DNA of 64,000 bases from an uncultured Prevotellaceae bacterium (lineage in GTDB: Bacteria > Bacteroidota > Bacteroidia > Bacteroidales > Bacteroidaceae). The stretch is from NCBI GenBank assembly GCA_902780025.1, contig CACZDV010000002.1, positions 62,001 through 126,000 on the forward strand. The letters are read 5' to 3'. This document shows, piece after piece, positions 58,335-64,000 of this stretch (position 1 is the stretch's first letter; each line of letters begins with the position of its first letter). The position numbers and the translations under genes are program-made. The notes below the pieces were generated by a model, which was given only the letters and a program-made list of their open reading frames with translations, did not search any database and was not told the DNA's origin.

Positions 58335-58353
58335 CCTCCTAAAACAATCGCAG

Positions 58354-61300
58354 ATGGATGTAAACGAGCTTTTCGAACGGTGTGTGGAATTGGCAGCGGG
58401 TGAACCCTGTGTGGCCGCCAACCGATTTATGCACGAAACGCTGGTACTATGCTGCGCCGAGGGGCTGAAGACGGCTGGCACGGGCTTCGGCAACTTGTTC
58501 TCGCAGGTGGACTATCTGTGTAAGCACAGCGGCATGAGCACAGCGGATAGAAGAGCCGTACAGCAGATGCGTCGCCACTCGAACCACACGGAGGTGCTGA
58601 ACCGCGAAGAGTGGCTACAGGACGTGCGCATGTTGTCTCTGTTTATCTCCGCCATTCACAAAGCAGATATCCCCGGCGAACTGACACGGCTGATACCGCA
58701 TCACTCCGCACTTCACACTCCATACTCCACACTCCATGCAAAACATTACATCCGCTGCGTGGTCAACAGCTATGACGAGCAGACATTCTGGGCAGACACA
58801 ACCGACGGAGACCACATCGAGGTAGACTACACGGAACACGAATACCTACGCAAGATACTGCGCGAAGGTATGCAGCTGAACTTGCTCGACTGTCGTATTG
58901 TTAGAGGAGAGAGGAGAGAGGAGAGAGGAGTGAGAGAGGTGCAGCCCGAATTGGTGGTGGTGGAGCCAGACTTCCTGCTGGACATCTCGGCTGTGGCCCA
59001 CTGCTTTCAAGGTACGTACGGACACCACCCACTCTTCTTTACGACAGAGCGTCTGAGGCCTCGCGGCAATTCGCAGGCTATGCTCTTAGGTAACTTCGCG
59101 GGGGCCGCCCTCGACGACATCATCTGGGCGGACGAGGACTTCAAGTTGAACGACACGATGAACGACTTCTTCCGCGAACAGGCCCTGCAGTTCACCACCT
59201 GCGAAGACTTCAATCCGCAGCAGTTCATGGACGATGCCTGTCGGCAGTCGGTCAACATCAAAGAGGCAGTGGAAGCCCTCTTCAGCAAGGATTACGACCG
59301 CACGAAAGCATTGCTGGAACCTTCGTTTGTCTGCGAACAGTTAGGGCTGCAGGGGCGCGTCGACCTCATAACGAGCGACATGCGACTGCTGGTGGAGCAG
59401 AAGTCGGGCAAGAACTACAACATAGAGCGCGCCACGCATTCAACATCCATACCTCAAAACTCCATATTCAAAGAAGAACACTACGTACAGCTACTGCTCT
59501 ACTACGGCATCCTGCGCTACAACTTTGGACGAACAGACAATCAGGTGGACATCCGACTGCTCTACTCACGTTATCCCGCCGCCCAGGGACTGCTCTACGT
59601 TAACTTCTACCGCGAACTGTTCCGCGAGGCCATCCGTCTACGTAACCAAATTGTGGCTACCGAGATGCTGATAGCCCGTGAAGGCTTCGGTCGCATCCTG
59701 CCTCTGCTACGTTCTGACGTGGTCTTTAAGGATGCTGAGCGCGACGGATATTTCCATCGTTACATAGAGCCGCCATTATCGCTTCTCACCTCTCAGCTTT
59801 CACTTCTCACGCCAACAGAACGGGCCTACCATGAACGCATGATGACCTTTGTCTATCGCGAACAACTGCTCGCGAAAGTGGGGCGACAGGAAGGGCGGGG
59901 CAGCGCTGCGAGCGACCTATGGAATATGCCCCTGACCGAGAAGCAGGAAACGGGCAACATTATCTTGAGCGAACAGAACAACGCTACGTTAAACTTCCGT
60001 CGCGGCGATATGGTTTATCTCTACAACTACGATGGCGACGAACCCGATGTGCGCAAAGCCATACTCTATAAAGGTACGATAGAGCAGATAGGTAGCGATG
60101 GTGTGAAAGTCAGGCTCACCGACAAACAGCAGGGCGTAGACCCCATGAAGCAGAGGCGCTGGGCTATCGAACATGCCGGCAGCGACATGAACACCACGAG
60201 CGCCATCAAGAGCCTGCACCAGTTCATTACCGCCGACCCACGGAAGCGCACACTACTCTTGGGTCTGCGCACCCCTGAGGCCGACACATCGCTACAGCTC
60301 TCACGCACATACCATTCTCATTACGACGACGTGTTACTACGTGCCAAACAAGCTCGCGACTACTTCCTGCTCATCGGTCCGCCGGGAACGGGTAAGACCT
60401 CGATGGCACTGAGGTTCATGGTGGAAGAGGCTGATGGCGATTTGCTGCTCATGAGCTATACAAACAGAGCCGTTGACGAGATCTGCGCCATGCTGGAAAA
60501 TGCAGGCAAGGACTATCTGCGCATTGGCAACGAAACCTCATGCGACCCGCGTTTTAAATCTCACCTTTTAGAAGAACGATTGGGCGAAAAGGCGAAACTC
60601 GACGACATCCGACAGCGCATACAAGCCACCTCCATCGTTGTGGGCACCACCTCTATGATGCAGGCACGACCATGGATTTTCCAGTTGAAGCACTTTTCGC
60701 TGTGCATCGTCGACGAAGCGTCACAAATTCTGGAGCCAGGACTCGTGGGACTGCTAAGCAGCAGCCGTATCGACCGCTTCATACTCGTCGGTGACCATAA
60801 ACAGCTGCCTGCCGTCGTACAGCAGTCAGAGGAAGAGTCGCGGGTGAATGAACCATTGCTGAACGCTATCGGCATCACCGACTGCCGACAGTCGCTCTTT
60901 GAGCGATTGCTACGATGGGAACAGCAATGTGGCCGCACAGAATTTACGGGCATCCTCCGCAAACAGGGACGCATGCATCCTGACATCGCCCAATTCCCCA
61001 ACCAAATGTTCTACCGTGATGAGCAGTTAGAACCAGTACCTTTGGAGCACCAGCTAGACGCCTCGCTACATTACGACCAGCCCTCGCAGGACGATCTTGA
61101 CGACCTACTGAAACAGGAGCGGGTGGTGTTTCTAGATTCTGGGGGGAATCGGGCCTATGGAGCTCATGGGGCTCATGGGCTCTCCGACAAGGTCAACCCA
61201 ACGGAGGCGCGCATCGTGGCTGAACTGCTGCGTCGCATCGTCCGTTTCTATGGAGAGCGCTTCGATGCTGACAAGACGGTGGGTGTCATCGTACCCTACC

Positions 61301-61647
61301 GCAACCAAATAGCCATGATACGTCAGGAAATCACGCAGCTGGGTTTACCTCAACTGGAAAATATCTCCATCGATACCGTCGAGCGATACCAAGGCTCGCA
61401 GCGCGATGTCATCATCTACTCGTTCACCGTCAACCGTCCCTACCAACTCGACTTCCTTACCTCCAACTGTTTTGTGGAGAACGGCTGCGTCATTGACCGC
61501 AAACTGAACGTAGCCATTACTAGGGCGCGAAAACAGCTGCTGATGACAGGAAACGGGAATATTTTAGGACAAAACGATATTTTTAGCCAGATGATTGCAC
61601 GTTATAAGAAAAAATATCGTATCTTTGCGGACGATGAACAAAGGTAG
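58354..61647 (+). CDS. Dna2-like nuclease and superfamily 1 helicase
   Basis: 1097 residues from ATG 58354 (MDVNELFERCVELAAGE); the longer frame starting 58168 lies in the promoter region. A PD-(D/E)xK-type nuclease region (about 300-400) shows GLQGRVDLI, LLVEQKSGK and HYVQLLLYYGILRY (QxxxY). The helicase has Walker A LIGPPGTGKTS near residue 675, Walker B LCIVDEASQI near 783, GDHKQLPAVV, RKQGRMHPDI, and the C-terminal VGVIVPYRNQ and VERYQGSQRDVII motifs of Upf1/Dna2-type enzymes. A role in replication or repair is likely. Four heptamer tracts and one 9-base repeat are inserted in frame. The end overlaps the ABC gene by 14 bases. Confidence 0.88.
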   Translation: MDVNELFERCVELAAGEPCVAANRFMHETLVLCCAEGLKTAGTGFGNLFSQVDYLCKHSGMSTADRRAVQQMRRHSNHTEVLNREEWLQDVRMLSLFISAIHKADIPGELTRLIPHHSALHTPYSTLHAKHYIRCVVNSYDEQTFWADTTDGDHIEVDYTEHEYLRKILREGMQLNLLDCRIVRGERREERGVREVQPELVVVEPDFLLDISAVAHCFQGTYGHHPLFFTTERLRPRGNSQAMLLGNFAGAALDDIIWADEDFKLNDTMNDFFREQALQFTTCEDFNPQQFMDDACRQSVNIKEAVEALFSKDYDRTKALLEPSFVCEQLGLQGRVDLITSDMRLLVEQKSGKNYNIERATHSTSIPQNSIFKEEHYVQLLLYYGILRYNFGRTDNQVDIRLLYSRYPAAQGLLYVNFYRELFREAIRLRNQIVATEMLIAREGFGRILPLLRSDVVFKDAERDGYFHRYIEPPLSLLTSQLSLLTPTERAYHERMMTFVYREQLLAKVGRQEGRGSAASDLWNMPLTEKQETGNIILSEQNNATLNFRRGDMVYLYNYDGDEPDVRKAILYKGTIEQIGSDGVKVRLTDKQQGVDPMKQRRWAIEHAGSDMNTTSAIKSLHQFITADPRKRTLLLGLRTPEADTSLQLSRTYHSHYDDVLLRAKQARDYFLLIGPPGTGKTSMALRFMVEEADGDLLLMSYTNRAVDEICAMLENAGKDYLRIGNETSCDPRFKSHLLEERLGEKAKLDDIRQRIQATSIVVGTTSMMQARPWIFQLKHFSLCIVDEASQILEPGLVGLLSSSRIDRFILVGDHKQLPAVVQQSEEESRVNEPLLNAIGITDCRQSLFERLLRWEQQCGRTEFTGILRKQGRMHPDIAQFPNQMFYRDEQLEPVPLEHQLDASLHYDQPSQDDLDDLLKQERVVFLDSGGNRAYGAHGAHGLSDKVNPTEARIVAELLRRIVRFYGERFDADKTVGVIVPYRNQIAMIRQEITQLGLPQLENISIDTVERYQGSQRDVIIYSFTVNRPYQLDFLTSNCFVENGCVIDRKLNVAITRARKQLLMTGNGNILGQNDIFSQMIARYKKKYRIFADDEQR
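58701..58738. repeat. Heptamer tract 1 in the helicase gene
   Basis: CACTCCG, CACTTCA, CACTCCA, TACTCCA, CACTCCA: five 7-base units, encoding HSALHTPYSTLHA in frame. Confidence 0.8.
58901..58938. repeat. Heptamer tract 2 in the helicase gene
   Basis: Three exact GAGGAGA units, then GAGGAGT and GAGAGAG, encoding RGERREERGVRE. Confidence 0.8.
59436..59470. repeat. Heptamer tract 3 in the helicase gene
   Basis: CATTCAA, CATCCAT, ACCTCAA, AACTCCA, TATTCAA: degenerate 7-base units in the nuclease region, encoding HSTSIPQNSIF. Confidence 0.65.
59779..59811. repeat. Heptamer tract 4 in the helicase gene
   Basis: TTCTCAC, CTCTCAG, CTTTCAC, TTCTCAC: four 7-base units, encoding LLTSQLSLLT. Confidence 0.75.
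61155..61178. repeat. 9-base tandem repeat in the helicase gene
   Basis: GGAGCTCAT, GGGGCTCAT, GGGCTC: encodes GAHGAHG between helicase motifs. Confidence 0.6.
61620..61627 (+). promoter_or_regulatory. Promoter -7 box of the ABC ATPase-CobD pair, inside the helicase gene
   Basis: TATCTTTG within the last codons of the helicase gene, 7 bases before the ABC start at 61634; the downstream mRNA could be nearly leaderless. Confidence 0.55.
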
Positions 61648-62422
61648 CGTGGAACTGCACCAGTTGAGCATCGGCTACAATCAGAAGAACGTCAAGATTG
61701 TGGCCGAGGGCATCAATGCCACCATCAGGCAGGGCGAACTGACCTGTCTGTTAGGAGCCAATGGTGTGGGAAAGTCTACGCTGCTACGTACACTCTCGGC
61801 TTTCCAGCCTAAATTGGCAGGCGACATCCTGATTGAAGGTCGCGAGATAAGCGAATACACCGACAAGGAACTGAGCCGAATGATTGGCGTTGTGCTGACA
61901 GAAAAGCCCGACGTGAGAAACATGACGGTGAGAGAACTGGTGAGCCTGGGACGTTCGCCCTATACCGGCTTCTGGGGCAGGAATTCTGAAGACGACCTGC
62001 GTATCGTCGATGAGTCACTACAACAGGTAGGCATCAGCAACCTGAGCTGCCGACTGGTTGAGACACTATCTGACGGTGAGCGGCAGAAGGTGATGATAGC
62101 CAAGGCGCTGGCGCAGCAGACGCCCGTCATCTACTTAGACGAGCCAACGGCCTTTCTCGATTTCCCCAGCAAGGTGGAGGTGATGCTTCTCTTGCGGCGC
62201 ATCTGTCAGGAAGCGCAGAAGACCGTCTTCCTGTCCACCCACGACCTGGAGCTGGCCTTGCAGATAGCCGACTGCATTTGGCTGATGGACTGCACCAACG
62301 GCCTCAGCATCGGTACGCCCGAAGAACTGGCACAGACGGGCGTCTTAGGAAAGTTCGTTGAGCGCAAAGGCATACACTTCGACAGCAAGACATTAACCAT
62401 ACAGATAGACAAGGCGGTATGA
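61634..62422 (+). CDS. ABC transporter ATP-binding protein (BtuD/FecE type)
   Basis: 262 residues from ATG 61634 (MNKGSVELHQLSIGY). Walker A is LLGANGVGKSTLLR, the ABC signature LSDGERQKVMIAKAL, Walker B VIYLDEPTAFLDFPS and the switch His in LSTHDLEL. This fits the ATPase of importers for cobalamin or ferric siderophores. The permease and binding protein are not in the window. It overlaps the CobD-like gene by 4 bases, which favours cobalamin. Confidence 0.88.
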   Translation: MNKGSVELHQLSIGYNQKNVKIVAEGINATIRQGELTCLLGANGVGKSTLLRTLSAFQPKLAGDILIEGREISEYTDKELSRMIGVVLTEKPDVRNMTVRELVSLGRSPYTGFWGRNSEDDLRIVDESLQQVGISNLSCRLVETLSDGERQKVMIAKALAQQTPVIYLDEPTAFLDFPSKVEVMLLLRRICQEAQKTVFLSTHDLELALQIADCIWLMDCTNGLSIGTPEELAQTGVLGKFVERKGIHFDSKTLTIQIDKAV

Positions 62423-63438
62423 TTTTCGGACACGGTGACGACTCCTATCGTTTCGGAGACAAAGTCAAAATGGACTTCAGCACAAATCTGCCTACATTCG
62501 CAGACTTGTCGGCTCTGAAGACACATCTGGCGACACGGCTGGATGTTATTGGTTCGTATCCCGAACCCGAAGCTCAGGAGCTAGAGGGCTTGTTGGCCGA
62601 AGAACTGGGCATCCTGGCTAACAGCGTCATGGTGACTGCTGGCGCTACAGAGGCCATCTATCTTATTGCCCAGCTGTACCGCGGGTGGGCTTCCATCATT
62701 CCGCAGCCTACGTTCACGGAGTATGCCGATGCCTGCAAAATGCACAAACACATGGTGTCGTACTATGACAACGATGATATGGAACTGCTACCCGAAAAAC
62801 GTCTCTACTGGCTTTGCAACCCTAATAATCCGACGGGCAACGTCATGCTGAAAGCCTTGATGAACCACGTCATTCGTGAGCAGCGCAACTACATCTTCAT
62901 CGTTGACCAATCATACGAAGACTATACGCTGAAAAGCATGCTGCAGCCGAGTGAAATGCAAGACTGCCAGAACCTCATCCTGATACACTCCATGACGAAG
63001 AAGTACTGTGTTCCTGGTCTGCGGTTAGGGTATATTACAGCTCCACCTCTCATCATCGACCGACTCAGGATGCTACGTATGCCTTGGACGGTGAACGCAT
63101 TGGCCATTGAAGCGGGAAAGTTCCTGGTCAGGAACCATCCGCAGGTCATTCCGAACAAGAAAGAGTATCTAGAGGAAGCCGCACGTTTGCACGACGAACT
63201 GAACAGTACCAAGGGACTGATGCTGATGGATACAGATACCAATTTCATGCTGGCCTACATGGAACACGGCACGGCAGGCCAGCTGAAACAATGGCTTATC
63301 GATAATTATGGTATACTCATTCGCGATGCCTCCAACTTCCATGGGCTTGACAACCGCTGTTTCCGTGTCTCAGCTCAGACGCCAAGGGAAAATAACGTGT
63401 TGATAGCAGCACTCAGGGAATATACCAAGAAGTTCTGA
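62419..63438 (+). CDS. CobD-like threonine-phosphate decarboxylase / aminotransferase
   Basis: 339 residues, fold type I PLP enzyme. It has the CobD/HisC-type start FGHGDDSYRFGDKVKMDFSTN (key part GHGDD), GATEAIYLIAQLY, CNPNNPTGN, the acidic VDQSYEDY, and the PLP lysine in HSMTKKYCVPGLRLGYI. Such enzymes make aminopropanol phosphate for the lower loop of adenosylcobalamin. The related HisC branch is possible, but the GHGDD start and the adjacent cobalamin-type ABC ATPase argue for CobD. Confidence 0.82.
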   Translation: MIFGHGDDSYRFGDKVKMDFSTNLPTFADLSALKTHLATRLDVIGSYPEPEAQELEGLLAEELGILANSVMVTAGATEAIYLIAQLYRGWASIIPQPTFTEYADACKMHKHMVSYYDNDDMELLPEKRLYWLCNPNNPTGNVMLKALMNHVIREQRNYIFIVDQSYEDYTLKSMLQPSEMQDCQNLILIHSMTKKYCVPGLRLGYITAPPLIIDRLRMLRMPWTVNALAIEAGKFLVRNHPQVIPNKKEYLEEAARLHDELNSTKGLMLMDTDTNFMLAYMEHGTAGQLKQWLIDNYGILIRDASNFHGLDNRCFRVSAQTPRENNVLIAALREYTKKF

Positions 63439-63999
63439 TTACGCTTTGTCTTCTTCAAAGGCTGCAGCCTCGGCAGCTGCAATAATCTCCTCTCGCGACT
63501 GTTCACGGGGCGTAGCCGTGATGTCCGACAGATCAAACTCGTCGTTGTCAGTAGCAACGTCTTCCGGAGCTTCCGGAACATCCAGAATTTCCAGAACATC
63601 CTGTTCCTCCTGCTGATGAATGACAAACTCCTGCTCGGTCTCCGTATCAGGAACACTCATCGTCGGCATTTCCTCCATCTTGGTGCGCTCGGTCTTAGCT
63701 ATGAAGATGGCATCTATAAACTGTGGTTCGCGTTTGAGACGCTTTAATGTTGCCTCTGACGCCAACTGCTGCGCCTCCTTCTTGGAATAGCCCTTGCCAG
63801 ATTCGCCAGCCACCCCTTCCAGAAACACCTGGAAGTTGAAGACGGGCGAACTGCTCTCCTTGTCAACACCCTGCTTTATCATTCGGAACTCCAGGCGGAC
63901 GCGATTCTTCTGGCTCCACTCCAAGAGCTTCGACTTGAAATTCACCTCCTTATAGGCCACCTTGTCGATATTAATAAGTTTGGACAGGATGCGGTTCTC
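63439..63999 (-). CDS. rnc: Ribonuclease III, C-terminal part (partial)
   Basis: The gene enters from the right edge; 186 codons are visible and the start lies outside. The reading frame goes on upstream of the first in-frame GTG (ENRILSKLINIDKVAYKEVNF), so this is not a separate small gene. The double-stranded RNA-binding domain is present (VNFKSKLLEWSQKNRV, VFLEGVAGESGKGYSKKEAQQLASEATLKRL). After it comes an unusual acidic tail of about 90 residues, rich in Glu, Asp and Thr. The nuclease domain is not visible. It converges on the CobD-like gene with no gap. Confidence 0.88.
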   Translation of the reverse strand, partial: ENRILSKLINIDKVAYKEVNFKSKLLEWSQKNRVRLEFRMIKQGVDKESSSPVFNFQVFLEGVAGESGKGYSKKEAQQLASEATLKRLKREPQFIDAIFIAKTERTKMEEMPTMSVPDTETEQEFVIHQQEEQDVLEILDVPEAPEDVATDNDEFDLSDITATPREQSREEIIAAAEAAAFEEDKA

Positions 64000-64000
64000 C

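Noticed and set aside
63439-63960. Separate small dsRNA-binding protein starting at GTG 63960
   Set aside because: The frame stays open to the window edge with RNase III-like sequence, so it is the end of rnc.

Overview
The window looks like chromosome of a Bacteroidales bacterium, most likely Prevotella or a close relative. Evidence: at least twenty promoters of the Bacteroidetes form TTTG-N19/20-TAnnTTTG, a TPP riboswitch in front of a TonB-dependent receptor and a PnuT-type thiamine transporter, many SPII lipoproteins, secreted GH43/GH51 arabinan enzymes, two-gene signal peptidase and WbqC arrangement, and families largely restricted to Bacteroidetes (DUF2851, DUF3332, DUF4923, DUF6057). 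The chromosome is GC-balanced with long operons. The stretch from about 52.8 to 58.3 kb is visibly more AT-rich and is a mobile element.

Layout. 0-2.9 kb: thiamine uptake operon (minus) under a TPP riboswitch. 2.9-6.7 kb: minus operon DUF2851, thioesterase, dprA, dus. 6.8-12.0 kb: plus operon GH43, dapB, lepB, a catalytically degenerate lepB paralogue, wbqC. 12.0-16.4 kb: minus operon DUF3332, endonuclease I, GH51, and an M16 protease split in two ORFs. 16.5-24.6 kb: DUF4923 lipoprotein, superoxide dismutase, alkyltransferase-like protein, dicarboxylate symporter, EamA transporter, TfoX-like protein, mntP, comEC, GNAT-like protein. 24.6-31.6 kb: bimodular GH43, small lipoproteins, a sugar isomerase. 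31.7-36.1 kb: tRNA-Leu, TPR/OmpA-like lipoprotein, redox-dead TlpA-like lipoprotein, comM. 36.1-37.4 kb: a noncoding, repeat-rich strip with an antitoxin and a truncated toxin. 37.4-44.5 kb: CotH protein, then an O-acylation operon (SGNH, MBOAT, two AlgJ/DHHW proteins, HAD). 44.5-46.4 kb: two envelope proteins. 46.5-52.7 kb: metG, DUF6057, CxxCH beta-propeller, TerC. 52.8-58.3 kb: a 5.4 kb element in tRNA-Arg(CCT). 58.35-64 kb: Dna2-like nuclease-helicase, cobalamin-type ABC ATPase, CobD-like aminotransferase, and the 3' end of rnc.

The mobile element is the most unusual region. It carries a large serine recombinase that reads out into the tRNA gene, a 43-residue protein, a small serine resolvase, an XRE repressor-like protein, a long rod-like structured RNA ahead of a zinc-ribbon membrane protein, and a rolling-circle-type replication initiator coupled to a NUMOD3-like small protein. 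An 8-bp repeat (GGGGTACT) marks its likely ends: one copy is the tRNA 3' end, the other lies 5.4 kb away just before an intrinsic terminator that would suit the tRNA.

Other cross-cutting observations: degenerate heptanucleotide tandem repeats lie both between and inside genes (four in the helicase alone). A dispersed palindromic element occurs in two copies, one of which truncates a YafQ-like toxin. A shared short C-terminal tag occurs on five secreted proteins. Four competence-related genes (dprA, comEC, tfoX-like, comM) fall within the window.
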